DNA of 39,127 bases from Saprospiraceae bacterium (GTDB lineage: Bacteria > Bacteroidota > Bacteroidia > Chitinophagales > Saprospiraceae). The stretch's first letter is position 1, and every line of letters starts with the position of its first letter. The notes below the pieces were generated by a model. The model was not told where the DNA came from and made no database searches. It saw nothing but the letters and a program-made list of their open reading frames with translations. The position numbers were made by a program, and so were the translations under genes. Location of the stretch: assembly GCA_013140975.1 (NCBI GenBank), contig JABFRV010000186.1:1-39127 (forward strand). The letters run 5' to 3'. Positions 26,881 through 35,224 of this stretch are shown piece by piece.

Positions 26881-27819
26881 TTAGTCTTCAACTAATCCTC
26901 TACCTTCTTTAATTATTTTGTTACTTTCAGTTAATTCTTTTAATGCCTTATCTAATACGCCGTTTACAAATTCCTGCGACTTATCTGTGCTGTACATTTT
27001 AGCCAATTCAACGTATTCATTTAAAGTTACTTTAGGTGGAATTGTCTTAATATTGATCATTTCTGTGATCGCCATCTTTATCAGAATGAGATCAATGATA
27101 GCTACACGCTCTGAGTCCCAATTCATTAAAATTGGCTTTACGAGATTTTCGAGGAACTCATCTTCCTGATGCGTCTTTTCAAGTAAAACTTCACCAAATT
27201 CTATGATCGTTTCTTTATCAGGAATATGCTCACTAACGATATCACCATTAGAAGGCAGAATCTTCAATGTCTTTTTAATCGCACCAATTACAAGAGACTT
27301 ATCGTCTGACCAGGAAGAATAGTGGTCGTCCATTATTTCATTAAATAATTCATTCCTTCTACAAACCCGGAACAATTCAAGCAATAATTCAATGATTTCT
27401 TCATTGGTGTTATTGTCATTCAGAATAAATTTATTGAATACTTCTTCCTTTGTAAATTCTTTATAAATTTTCCGATAGATATCATCATCAATGTCTGCAC
27501 CAATTTTTTCTTTGCGAATAAGATTATTTAACGAGTTGTTGGTAGCAAGACTTTTTACAAGAGGATTCGTGTATAATTTATCAGAAAATTTAAGATCTTC
27601 TTCTGTTTTAAGGTGTTTTTTAAGCCTGATAGCATGATCTTCCAAAGAAAAGAAACAGACTTTTGAAAGGCTATATAGATTGAGCAGATACAAATGAAAT
27701 GTATCCTGAACAGACTTAAAGTAACCAGCCTTAATATCCTTAAAGGTTAGTTCTTTATCCTGAATTAAACTGTATAATTGCTGCATCACTTTGATGCGCA
27801 CATTTCTTCTACTCAGCAT
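26881..27819 (-). CDS. nusB: Transcription antitermination factor NusB (long Bacteroidota form)
   Basis: The 312-residue protein starts [17 protein letters not shown], the typical N terminus of NusB in this phylum. The core NusB fold lies in the C-terminal 130 residues, with [55 protein letters not shown]. The family outside this phylum is about 140 residues; the extra middle section (about residues 60-180) is usual for Bacteroidota. NusB binds boxA RNA with NusE/S10 in rRNA antitermination. It is the first gene of a nusB-guaA-lipoprotein unit, with a plausible promoter just upstream. Confidence 0.93.
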   Translation of the reverse strand: MLSRRNVRIKVMQQLYSLIQDKELTFKDIKAGYFKSVQDTFHLYLLNLYSLSKVCFFSLEDHAIRLKKHLKTEEDLKFSDKLYTNPLVKSLATNNSLNNLIRKEKIGADIDDDIYRKIYKEFTKEEVFNKFILNDNNTNEEIIELLLELFRVCRRNELFNEIMDDHYSSWSDDKSLVIGAIKKTLKILPSNGDIVSEHIPDKETIIEFGEVLLEKTHQEDEFLENLVKPILMNWDSERVAIIDLILIKMAITEMINIKTIPPKVTLNEYVELAKMYSTDKSQEFVNGVLDKALKELTESNKIIKEGRGLVED

Positions 27820-27846
27820 GGATACACTTTAGCACTTAACAGGCCG

Positions 27847-27878
27847 CAAAGAAAAGCCATATTGGACAAATCAGCAAA
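27847..27878 (-). promoter_or_regulatory. Probable promoter of the nusB-guaA unit
   Basis: On the minus strand, TTTG (27878-27875) is followed after 20 bases by TTTCTTTG (27854-27847), one base off the TAnnTTTG element, then GCGG. The spacing is right for a Bacteroidota -33/-7 pair, and the nusB ATG is 27 bases downstream. Confidence 0.45.
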
Positions 27879-27886
27879 CAAATAGC

Positions 27887-28064
27887 AGACTATTTTAATG
27901 TATCGGTCTGGCATTCCAGTCCAAATAATCCCTTCTCATGTCCGTCATATCAGGAAGATGGTTAAAATGCCATTTTTGGATAATCTTTCCGTTTCTCCAT
28001 AAAACAGCTCCAGGATTCGAGCGCATGATGGTTTTTAATAGGATATCGTCAGCCAGAAGGATTG
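27887..28064 (-). pseudogene. Truncated duplicate of the 3' end of the DoxX-family gene
   Basis: The 178 bases are a gap-free copy of 29082-29259 with about eight substitutions. They encode the last ~55 residues of the DoxX-like protein (ADDILLKTIMRSNPG, NGKIIQKWHFNHLPD) with the same stop codon. Upstream of 28064 similarity stops, and in-frame stops follow, so there is no start and it cannot be a functional gene. It lies between the nusB promoter region and the four-helix-bundle gene. The stretch 28065-28349 shows nothing recognisable. Confidence 0.85.
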
Positions 28065-28349
28065 AGACTTAATAAGAAAATGCCTACATTAGCTAGAAAT
28101 AGCATTTTTTGAGACTTATTTTCATAGAATAAGCCTAAACAATAGACGGACCACCTAGCAGATTCAAGTTATAGATGACCTAAGTGCTTTTTTAGAGTAA
28201 AATTCTGTACTTTTAATAAATCTTTAGAATCTTTTAAGCTAACACCAGAAAACAAGAACTTGTAATTAATAACTCCCAATTTTTGAAATTATCGTACTTA
28301 ATGATTACTTATATCAGTGGTTTGGATATAAACCTTTTAGTAATGTTTT

Positions 28350-28357
28350 TATTTTTG
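28350..28357 (+). promoter_or_regulatory. -7 promoter element of the four-helix-bundle gene
   Basis: TATTTTTG followed by C is a full TAnnTTTG match 16 bases before the GTG at 28374. The very short leader supports GTG as the true start. A TTTG at 28321-28324 is slightly too far away (25 bases) to be a certain -33 element. Confidence 0.5.
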
Positions 28358-28373
28358 CTTTAAATAATTACAC

Positions 28374-28733
28374 GTGAAAGCTCATGATATCGAAGAAAGG
28401 CTAATTTCCATTTCTTGTAAAGTTCTTCAAATTACGGAAAGCATGCCTAAAAAACCAGCAGCAAAACATCTGGGTAATCAAATTATTCGTTCAGCAACAT
28501 CGCCAGCATTGAATTATGGAGAAGCGCAGGCGGCGGAATCACGCGAAGATTTTATTCATAAAATGAAGATATGTCTAAAAGAATTACGTGAAACATATGT
28601 TTGTTTGAAAATTATCAGCTCCATGAATTTTGTATCGGGTGAGAATTTATTTTCTTTACTTCAAGAAAACAATGAACTAATTTCGATTTTTGTAAAAAGC
28701 CTTAAAACAGCTTCCATTAAAAACACGCAGTAA
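28374..28733 (+). CDS. Four-helix-bundle protein (S23 / 23S rRNA intervening-sequence family)
   Basis: The 119-residue protein matches the small four-helix-bundle family often encoded in 23S rRNA intervening sequences but also found as free-standing genes in Bacteroidota. Signatures are the LPKK/MPKKPAAKHLGNQIIRSATSPALNYGEAQAAES turn between helices 1 and 2, and DFIHKMKICLKELRET in helix 3. The start is GTG, with no better ATG upstream. Function is unknown; the fold is a pentameric or oligomeric bundle in solved relatives. It lies between the truncated and intact DoxX-family copies, next to 103-bp direct repeats, so it may have arrived with the duplication event. Confidence 0.85.
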   Translation: MKAHDIEERLISISCKVLQITESMPKKPAAKHLGNQIIRSATSPALNYGEAQAAESREDFIHKMKICLKELRETYVCLKIISSMNFVSGENLFSLLQENNELISIFVKSLKTASIKNTQ

Positions 28734-28784
28734 TTCCAAATGTTTTTTAACTAAGAGCAAGGCGAAACTAATTTACTCTTCACA

Positions 28785-28887
28785 TCGATAGAATTATTGA
28801 AGATTGCAGATTACATAATTTTAGATTTTTGATTAATCTTAATACTTCTACAATCTTCAGTCTTTTAAGCGTAAATCAATTAATCAA
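28785..28887. repeat. 103-bp direct repeat with internal hairpin, copy 1
   Basis: It starts TCGATAG and ends TTAATCAA and is repeated at 28938-29040 with only a few differences. Inside it, attGAAGATTG and CAATCTTCagt can pair over about 11 bp around an AT-rich arm that itself contains a smaller inverted repeat (TTAGATT/AATCTTAA). This looks like a REP-like palindromic element downstream of the four-helix-bundle gene. Confidence 0.75.
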
Positions 28888-28937
28888 TCTAATTTGGAAG
28901 TATGATGCTTTTTTAATGAAACTATTTTAATCTCTTA

Positions 28938-29040
28938 TCGATAGATTGATTGAAGATTGCAGATTACATAATTTCAGATTTTTGATTAATCTTAATACTT
29001 CTACAATCTTCAGTCATTTAATCGTAAATCAATTAATCAA
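28938..29040. repeat. 103-bp direct repeat with internal hairpin, copy 2
   Basis: This copy is offset by 153 bases from copy 1, which it matches without gaps; only a handful of bases differ. It ends 50 bases before the stop codon of the DoxX-family gene, so one arm may also serve as that gene's terminator. The 50 bases between the copies and the flanks hold nothing else recognisable. Confidence 0.75.
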
Positions 29041-29089
29041 CAACGAATAGATATAGAATTTCATTTTTCAAAGAAATTCAAAGACTATT

Positions 29090-30598
29090 TTAATGTATCG
29101 GTCTGGCATTCCAGTCCAAATAATCCCTTCTCATGTCCGTCATATCAGGAAGATGGTTAAAATGCCATTTTTGGATGATCTTTCCGTTTCTCCATAAAAC
29201 AACACCCGGATTCGAGCGCATGATGGTTTTTAATAGGATTTCATCGGCTAGAAGGATTGTGGCTTTCATTGGAAGTTGATTAAACAATCCCGCAATTGCG
29301 TCTTCTGAAGCTCCACCGCAAACAATATAAGCTTTTACGCTGTCTTGATAAACTGAATCGAGAAAAGGTATTATCTTCTCAGTAAATTTCTTTTTATACT
29401 CTTCATTCCAGGTATATGTATTACTCTTGACTTTCTTTTCCTTTATTTCAGCTATTGACTGGATATATTCCGGAGCTGATTTTTTATCTTTTACGATAGT
29501 ATCTGTTTTCCATAGTGTATCCATTACAGTGTTCACCTGTGTAGTTGTCGTATAGTAAAGCTTAGGGCAATTGATCATTATTCTTGAACGCGGTTCATCT
29601 AAAATCGTGTTGGTATATTCTGTATTTTCCAAATCAAACATTGCAAAATCAGAAATTTTTGTTCGCGGAATAGCCATTTTCGTTTTTATCTGATCGATAA
29701 CCTTCCATTCTGTCTTAGGATACGATTTGAAATTGGTCATATATTCTTCATTCTTTACAATTTTAATTTCCGAAGAATTAATATTTTGCAATTTCCAGCT
29801 TTCAATTTCAACATCGGCTTCTGCTTTTGCTTCTGCTTGCTTTTGAGTCTTTATGTCAGCTCCTGCACTAAAAGGACGGAAATCTACCATCGGCTCATTC
29901 CATTTATAATTGGCTAAGCAAAACAATAGTAATCCTACTAACGAAAGTACTGCAAGGGCATTTCTGATTCCATTGCTGAATATTGTGTGAAACTTTTTAT
30001 GGAAAAACAAAAACAAAATCGAAGGAATAAGAAGAAATAAATCTTTAATAAAGGATACCTTAGGCTCAAGCTTGATAAAATCTCCAAAACATCCGCAACC
30101 TTTAACTCTCATGTTCTCATAATTATAGTCACCCCACTTTGAGAATTGGAAAAAATTCGCGTCTGTTGGAACATATCCTGTCATATATGTAAATCCGGTA
30201 AGAATCGTAAAAAATATAATCGTCAAAAAGAACAACCAACTTGTTAATCTTGGCTTATGACCTACTATCAGCATTATCCCTACCACTATTTCGAGAACAA
30301 TCATAAATACAGAAAATCCAATTGCGTATTTTGCCATCAGAGGAAAGATATCTGCACAAAAATTTAAAAATGATCCTTTGGCAGTATATTCAAATTCCTT
30401 AAAATACTCTTCCATCTTATAAGCGGTTCCCAATGGATCAACTGCTTTAACAAATCCTGAAACAATAAATAAGCCACCACAAAAATTCTGAAGTACACTT
30501 ACAAAGAAATTTTTTACAACATGAAAGTACCTATCCATGATAAAAGTAAGAATAACAGCTGCAACAGCGATATAACTACAAAGGGCAATAATGGTCAT
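29090..30598 (-). CDS. DoxX-family membrane protein, BT_3928-like (502 aa)
   Basis: Four to five membrane segments in residues about 1-220 carry a DoxX/MauE-like four-helix core: GGLFIVSGFVKAVDPLGTAYKMEEY, EIVVGIMLIVGHKPRLTSW, and a GCGCFGDFIKLEPKVSFIKDL motif with paired Cys residues. The C-terminal half is a long, mostly soluble region ending in a thioredoxin-fold-like SNPGVVLWRNGKIIQKWHFNHLPD stretch without a CxxC. Similar proteins are widespread in Bacteroidota without a proven function; a quinone- or thiol-linked envelope redox role is inferred from the DoxX and MauE relatives. Its 3' end is duplicated at 27887-28064. A TACTTTTG element lies about 70 bases upstream of the start. Confidence 0.8.
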   Translation of the reverse strand: MTIIALCSYIAVAAVILTFIMDRYFHVVKNFFVSVLQNFCGGLFIVSGFVKAVDPLGTAYKMEEYFKEFEYTAKGSFLNFCADIFPLMAKYAIGFSVFMIVLEIVVGIMLIVGHKPRLTSWLFFLTIIFFTILTGFTYMTGYVPTDANFFQFSKWGDYNYENMRVKGCGCFGDFIKLEPKVSFIKDLFLLIPSILFLFFHKKFHTIFSNGIRNALAVLSLVGLLLFCLANYKWNEPMVDFRPFSAGADIKTQKQAEAKAEADVEIESWKLQNINSSEIKIVKNEEYMTNFKSYPKTEWKVIDQIKTKMAIPRTKISDFAMFDLENTEYTNTILDEPRSRIMINCPKLYYTTTTQVNTVMDTLWKTDTIVKDKKSAPEYIQSIAEIKEKKVKSNTYTWNEEYKKKFTEKIIPFLDSVYQDSVKAYIVCGGASEDAIAGLFNQLPMKATILLADEILLKTIMRSNPGVVLWRNGKIIQKWHFNHLPDMTDMRRDYLDWNARPIH

Positions 30599-30668
30599 TT
30601 TTTTATAATTTTAAAGATGAGTTAAACTGAATCAATAGGCTTTACCCTATTTTAATTCCATACATCAA

Positions 30669-30676
30669 CAAAAGTA
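30669..30676 (-). promoter_or_regulatory. Possible -7 element of the DoxX-family gene
   Basis: The minus strand reads TACTTTTG, a full TAnnTTTG match, 71 bases before the ATG at 30598. There is no clear -33 element at the normal spacing. Confidence 0.35.
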
Positions 30677-30734
30677 GACTCAAACAAATTGAAGGAGGTT
30701 AAAAAAAACACAAAAATATTCAATCAATTGTTAA

Positions 30735-30742
30735 TACATTCG
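30735..30742 (+). promoter_or_regulatory. Possible -7 element of the EamA-yigZ-coaE operon
   Basis: TACATTCG followed by C is one base off TAnnTTTG and lies 7 bases before the ATG at 30750, giving a leaderless or nearly leaderless transcript. It is divergent from the DoxX-gene element at 30669-30676. Confidence 0.35.
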
Positions 30743-30749
30743 CAACGAA

Positions 30750-31592
30750 ATGCTTTCAGTTATAGCTTGTATAGTTTTTACCTTCAGTTTGGGGCTGCTA
30801 TTCCGTTCTTTACAAGGAAAAAAACTTAAGGTTTTTAATATCGTTTTTATAAACTACTTGGTTTGCAGTTCAATCGGTCTATTTAAAATAAATTACGCAT
30901 CGCTTCACCAGAATCATACAGTACTCTATTTTGCAATATTGATTGGACTTATGTTTATTACCGGATTTACTGTATTTGCTAAATCCGTACAGTCGTCTGG
31001 ATTGGGAATAACCACAATGGTGCAGAAACTTTCAGTTTTTGCAACAGTATTAGCTGCATTCTTTTTAGGAGAAACTGTGCTCACTATTCAGATCATTGGA
31101 TTGGCATTATCAGCACTTGCTCTCTTTTTAATATTTAAGTATCCAGCGAATTCTTCATCAGACAAAATCTCTACACAACTCTTACTGACAAGCTTCCTTA
31201 TTGCATCGGGTATTGAAATTCTATTTCTTTTATGCAGTAAAAAAGATTGGGATTTACAAGTAAGAGAAAATCTCACTCCTTTGGTTTTTTTGAGTAGCAG
31301 TATTTTCGGAGGATTATATTTAATCCTAAATAAAACGTATAAGATTTCCAAAATGGAAGTGTTTTATGGAATTCTACTTGGTATTCCGAATTACTTTTCT
31401 ATTGACTTTTTAAATATTTCTTTAAATCAAGGAATTGACGGAGCTGTTTTTTTTCCACTACTCAACATATCAGTAATTTTACTTTCAGGCATAACAGGTT
31501 TTTTCTTTTTTAAAGAAAAATATACTTCGCGTCAATTCCTTGGATATCTGTTGGCTATTATTTCAATATTATTCATTTCATTTTGGAAATAG
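30750..31592 (+). CDS. EamA/DMT-family transporter-like membrane protein
   Basis: The 280-residue protein has about ten hydrophobic segments in two five-helix halves, as in drug/metabolite transporters. The GITTMVQKLSVFATVLAAFFLGETV stretch at the end of the first half and GAVFFPLLNISVILLSGITGFFFFKEKYTSRQFLGYLLAIISILFI at the end of the second are the repeated EamA signature. The substrate cannot be deduced. It is the first gene of an operon in which its stop overlaps the TTG start of the next gene. Confidence 0.75.
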   Translation: MLSVIACIVFTFSLGLLFRSLQGKKLKVFNIVFINYLVCSSIGLFKINYASLHQNHTVLYFAILIGLMFITGFTVFAKSVQSSGLGITTMVQKLSVFATVLAAFFLGETVLTIQIIGLALSALALFLIFKYPANSSSDKISTQLLLTSFLIASGIEILFLLCSKKDWDLQVRENLTPLVFLSSSIFGGLYLILNKTYKISKMEVFYGILLGIPNYFSIDFLNISLNQGIDGAVFFPLLNISVILLSGITGFFFFKEKYTSRQFLGYLLAIISILFISFWK

Positions 31593-32242
31593 CAACTTAT
31601 AAGACACTTTTGTGCGAAAGCAGCACCATATTTACTGAAAAAGCAAGTAAATTTATTGCATATTGTTCACCCGTAAAAGACAAATCTGATTGTCTTTTAT
31701 TTATAGAAAAAGTACAAAAAGAACATCCAAAAGCCAAGCATTTATGCTACGCATATCGTTTAGGTTTAGATAAGAATAATTTTAGAACTGATGATGCCGG
31801 CGAACCATCAGGAACGGCTGGAAAGCCTATACTTGCGCAAATTGATTCTTTAGAACTTACAAATATCATAGTGATTGTTGTTCGGTATTTTGGAGGAGTA
31901 TTACTAGGAACCGGTGGACTGATAAAAGCCTACAGAACAAGCGCCTCTTTAACACTTCAAGAAGCTACTATACTTGAAAAAGATATTTTGAGCAAATACC
32001 ATATCACCAGCCCTTCTCAGGCGATGTATTCGATTCTTAAGATTGCTAAGACATTCTTGATTCAATATGAAGACTTAATCATTGATGAAAATGCATCCAT
32101 AAAGATTTCTGTCCCCATTCGAATTGAAACAGACTTTTTTCGACGAGTAAAAACAATTATTGAAGAAGAAGAACCTAAACCCAATGTGAATGTTTATTCT
32201 ATTCACAATTGCACCATTGAATTAATCGAAAAAATCGTATGA
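31583..32242 (+). CDS. YigZ/IMPACT-family protein (UPF0029)
   Basis: The start is TTG at 31583, overlapping the previous gene by 10 bases; the next residues, EIATYKTL, align with the usual TYKT N terminus, which supports it. The N-terminal domain shows the family signature: SKFIAYCSPV, HPKAKHLCYAYRLG, DDAGEPSGTAGKPILAQI and VVRYFGGVLLGTGGLIKAYRTS. A C-terminal alpha/beta domain of about 70 residues follows. Bacterial relatives (E. coli YigZ) have ill-defined roles; the eukaryotic IMPACT relatives act in translation control. Its stop overlaps the start of coaE (ATGA), so translational coupling is likely. Confidence 0.85.
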   Translation: MEIATYKTLLCESSTIFTEKASKFIAYCSPVKDKSDCLLFIEKVQKEHPKAKHLCYAYRLGLDKNNFRTDDAGEPSGTAGKPILAQIDSLELTNIIVIVVRYFGGVLLGTGGLIKAYRTSASLTLQEATILEKDILSKYHITSPSQAMYSILKIAKTFLIQYEDLIIDENASIKISVPIRIETDFFRRVKTIIEEEEPKPNVNVYSIHNCTIELIEKIV

Positions 32243-32826
32243 TACAGGTTGGGTTAACAGGAGGAATTGGTTCCGGAAAATCTACGGTTGCGGAGATATT
32301 TAAGACTTTGGGAATTCCCATTTACAACTCGGATAAAGAAGCAAAAAAATTAATACAAAATTCTCCAAAACTCAGGAATTCAATTATTGAATTACTGGGA
32401 GAAGAAAGCTATACCAATGAGGAATTAAATCGAAAATTCATTGCAAAAAAGGTATTTCAAAACGAGAAACTTCTTAAACAACTGAATGCTATAGTGCATC
32501 CTGAAGTCTTTCAAGATTATGAAAAGTGGATCCATACTATCGACAAAAATATTCCTTATGTAATTAAAGAATCAGCTCTTCTCCTTGATGTACAAAAACA
32601 TCAAGCTGTTGATCATATTGTTCTTGTATTTACTCCTCTTCTTTTACGAATTAAGAGAATTATGGCAAGAGATAAAATAAGCCATGAAGAAGTTGTCAAC
32701 AGAATGAAAAATCAAAAATCAGATAAAGAATTTCTTGAAGCTTCAGATTATGTGATAGTAAATGATGAATTGCATCCATTAATTCCTCAGGTTTTAGAAA
32801 TTCATAAAGTATTAACTTCACTTTAA
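32239..32826 (+). CDS. coaE: Dephospho-CoA kinase
   Basis: CoaE phosphorylates dephospho-CoA at the 3'-OH of ribose with ATP, the last step of CoA synthesis in the cytoplasm. The 195-residue protein has a P-loop at residues 8-16 (GGIGSGKST), the following IPIYNSDKEAK with its acidic residue, LNAIVHPEVF in the lid/CoA region, and RIKRIMARD. The length is typical. The ATG overlaps the YigZ-family stop by four bases. Confidence 0.95.
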   Translation: MIQVGLTGGIGSGKSTVAEIFKTLGIPIYNSDKEAKKLIQNSPKLRNSIIELLGEESYTNEELNRKFIAKKVFQNEKLLKQLNAIVHPEVFQDYEKWIHTIDKNIPYVIKESALLLDVQKHQAVDHIVLVFTPLLLRIKRIMARDKISHEEVVNRMKNQKSDKEFLEASDYVIVNDELHPLIPQVLEIHKVLTSL

Positions 32827-32878
32827 TAACCAAACGAAAGCTGCATAATTAAGGCTTTAGAAATCAGAAAAATTTACT

Positions 32879-32886
32879 TAATTTTG
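32879..32886 (+). promoter_or_regulatory. -7 promoter element of the ornithine aminotransferase gene
   Basis: TAATTTTG followed by CA is a full TAnnTTTG match. It overlaps the upstream TTG (32884) that would otherwise extend the frame, so translation should begin at the ATG at 32905. TTTA at 32856-32859 is a near match to a -33 TTTG at 19 bases. Confidence 0.55.
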
Positions 32887-32904
32887 CATAATAATTTTTT
32901 ATTT

Positions 32905-34137
32905 ATGGTAGAGAACAAACAAATGATGCAGAACGATTATATACAACTTGAAGATAAATTCGGAGCTCATAACTATCATCCCATCCCAGTCGTATTAGAG
33001 CGAGGTGAAGGGGTATTTGTATATGATACAGATGGGAAACAATATTTTGATTTTCTATCCGCGTATTCTGCCGTTAATCAAGGTCACTCTCATCCTCGAA
33101 TCATCAATGCACTTATTCAACAGGCAAAGAAATTCACATTAAGTTCAAGAGCATTTTATAATAATCAATTAGGAATTTATGAAGAATTCATAACCCGATA
33201 TTTTAAATACGACAAGGTGCTTCCGATGAATACAGGTGTGGAAGCAGTTGAAACAGCAGTAAAGCTTTGTCGAAAATGGGCTTATGAAAAGAAAGGAATT
33301 CCGGAAAATAAAGCCAAAATAGTTGTCCTTGAAGGAAACTTTCACGGACGAACAATAACTGCAATCTCTGCATCAAATGATCCATCCAGTTATAAGGGAT
33401 TTGGCCCATTATTGCCGGGAATTATTCGTATCCCTTATAATGATATTGAGTCGTTCAAAAACATTGTTTCAGATCCTGAAATTGCCGGATTTCTGATTGA
33501 ACCAATTCAAGGAGAGGCAGGTGTTGTCGTACCCAGTGATCAATATCTTCAAGAATGCTTTAGTTTATGCAAAAGAAACAATATTCTTTTTATTGCAGAT
33601 GAAATACAAACTGGAATTGCCAGAACCGGAAAAATGCTTGCCTGCGACTATGTGAATGTAAGACCTGACATATTGATCTTAGGAAAGGCATTATCAGGAG
33701 GCGTCTTGCCCGTTTCTGCTGTATTAGCTGATGATGAAATAATGCTTTGCATCAGGCCCGGCGAACATGGATCAACATTTGGAGGGAATCCGTTGGCATG
33801 TGCTGTTGCTACAGAAGCCTTAAGGGTTGTTGTTGATGAAGATCTTTGCCAGAAGGCACTAGAATCAGGTTTATACTTTAGAAAAATGATGACTGATCTT
33901 AGTCAGAGATATCCTATAATTGAATTGGTTAGAGGTAAAGGATTATTAAATGCAATTGTCCTTAGAAAAGACAATAACCTTGCCTGGGATCTCTGTATGA
34001 AGTTTGCAGAAAACGGGGTTTTAGCAAAGCCAACTCACGGACATATTATAAGACTGGCACCACCTTTGGTAATTAACAAAGAACAGTTAGAAATAGTCGC
34101 TGGACTCATAGAAAAGTCCTTAAAACAGGTATCGTAG
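32905..34137 (+). CDS. rocD: Ornithine aminotransferase
   Basis: The 410-residue class III aminotransferase interconverts ornithine plus 2-oxoglutarate with glutamate semialdehyde plus glutamate, linking arginine and proline metabolism. Features specific to the family are YHPIPVVLERGEG, FLSAYSAVNQGHSHP, SRAFYNNQLG, MNTGVEAVETAVKLCRKW, NFHGRTITAIS, EPIQGEAGVVVP, IADEIQTGIARTG, and the PLP Lys at residue 261 in LGKALSGGVLPVSA, followed by HGSTFGGNPLA. The ATG at 32905 is chosen because the promoter element lies across the earlier TTG. It is monocistronic, and its length is usual. Confidence 0.93.
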   Translation: MVENKQMMQNDYIQLEDKFGAHNYHPIPVVLERGEGVFVYDTDGKQYFDFLSAYSAVNQGHSHPRIINALIQQAKKFTLSSRAFYNNQLGIYEEFITRYFKYDKVLPMNTGVEAVETAVKLCRKWAYEKKGIPENKAKIVVLEGNFHGRTITAISASNDPSSYKGFGPLLPGIIRIPYNDIESFKNIVSDPEIAGFLIEPIQGEAGVVVPSDQYLQECFSLCKRNNILFIADEIQTGIARTGKMLACDYVNVRPDILILGKALSGGVLPVSAVLADDEIMLCIRPGEHGSTFGGNPLACAVATEALRVVVDEDLCQKALESGLYFRKMMTDLSQRYPIIELVRGKGLLNAIVLRKDNNLAWDLCMKFAENGVLAKPTHGHIIRLAPPLVINKEQLEIVAGLIEKSLKQVS

Positions 34138-34196
34138 TATAATTTAAACGCAGGCAATATTTTACAGATTATACGAGTCATATTGCAGTATTTTCC

Positions 34197-34204
34197 TATA
34201 TTTG
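34197..34204 (+). promoter_or_regulatory. -7 promoter element of the small T9SS protein gene
   Basis: TATATTTG is a full TAnnTTTG match and covers the upstream TTG at 34202, so the start is taken at the ATG at 34223, 19 bases downstream. No convincing -33 element. Confidence 0.5.
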
Positions 34205-34222
34205 ACCTTTAAAATATCGATA

Positions 34223-35182
34223 ATGATCAATAAAACTATAATTCTTGCAATATTTGCATGCTTGACCCTTACTTTAGAATCCCAAACAATTCAATTTCAA
34301 TTCTGTGGAAAAACAGATGAAATTCCGACACTAGATGGAAGTGGAGTTGATCAAAGAGCCAAAGCTGCTCTTAAATTAGATTTCTTGAAAATTGGAATAA
34401 GAGGATTCGCTTCCACTAATCCTTTTTACGTTCTGGGAAATATAGAAAGTGGTAAAACAAATGAAAATTTTTTAAATAAAGTTATTGCTGATAAATGCTC
34501 AGGAAGTAATGGTACATCAGGAACATGCAGTCAATGTGGTGTCTGCACGAATGTTTCAAGTTTAACCAACTCCAATATTGGGAATGCAGTTGGAAAATTA
34601 GTTAACAATATAAAAGTAGAAGCAAAGGATAATGATATTTATATTATGAGTACGGGTGCGAATAATGTTGTGTGTTATGAAACTCATAAAATCAGCCTTG
34701 CAGGTCAAGGTGGTAAATCAATAGATGTATATTATAAGTATGAAGGAATTGCCGCACTTAACCCTTCTAATATGAAAAATATTAGTCTTACTTTTAGATA
34801 TAACAATGATGCTTACCCATCGACCCCTTTCTTTTTCAATAAGAATAGCAACCATGTTGGAGTATTTGAAGATACTAGATCTATCTTTGAAAAGGTTCCT
34901 GTTTCTACTGAAGACTTATCAAAAAAATTGAAATTTGAAATAAGTCCTAATCCCGTCAATGAAATATTAAAAATAAATCTAACGGTGTATAAGGAATTTA
35001 AAGGATACATTAATATCCTCAAGGAAAATGGTGCAATCGCACATTTTGAGCCTGCACAATTTGACGCAAATATATCTTCTAAAGAAGTGAATGTAAATAC
35101 TTTAATTGCCGGTAATTATATTCTTCATATTTCAGATGATGACGGAAGAATAAGCACAGCTCGATTTACTAAATTACAATAA
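34223..35182 (+). CDS. Secreted protein of unknown function with T9SS sorting domain (319 aa)
   Basis: The start is the ATG at 34223 (MINKTIILAIFACLTLTL), giving a normal signal peptide; an upstream TTG lies within the promoter element. The mature part (residues about 25-235) shows no recognised domain. It contains a Cys cluster (DKCSGSNGTSGTCSQCGVCTN region) and a predicted mainly beta C-terminal part. The final 75 residues (FEISPNPVNE, INILKENGAI, GNYILHISDD) form a T9SS type A sorting domain. It is probably a surface-exposed or released protein. It is flanked by the convergent LOG-family gene 42 bases away. Confidence 0.7.
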   Translation: MINKTIILAIFACLTLTLESQTIQFQFCGKTDEIPTLDGSGVDQRAKAALKLDFLKIGIRGFASTNPFYVLGNIESGKTNENFLNKVIADKCSGSNGTSGTCSQCGVCTNVSSLTNSNIGNAVGKLVNNIKVEAKDNDIYIMSTGANNVVCYETHKISLAGQGGKSIDVYYKYEGIAALNPSNMKNISLTFRYNNDAYPSTPFFFNKNSNHVGVFEDTRSIFEKVPVSTEDLSKKLKFEISPNPVNEILKINLTVYKEFKGYINILKENGAIAHFEPAQFDANISSKEVNVNTLIAGNYILHISDDDGRISTARFTKLQ

Positions 35183-35224
35183 GCTTTTAGTAGTAATTCG
35201 TTTAAGCAAACACACTTATAGTTC

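Noticed and set aside
27887-28064. The short DoxX copy as a functional small gene
   Set aside because: It has no start codon in frame and in-frame stops lie directly upstream, so it is a truncated copy.
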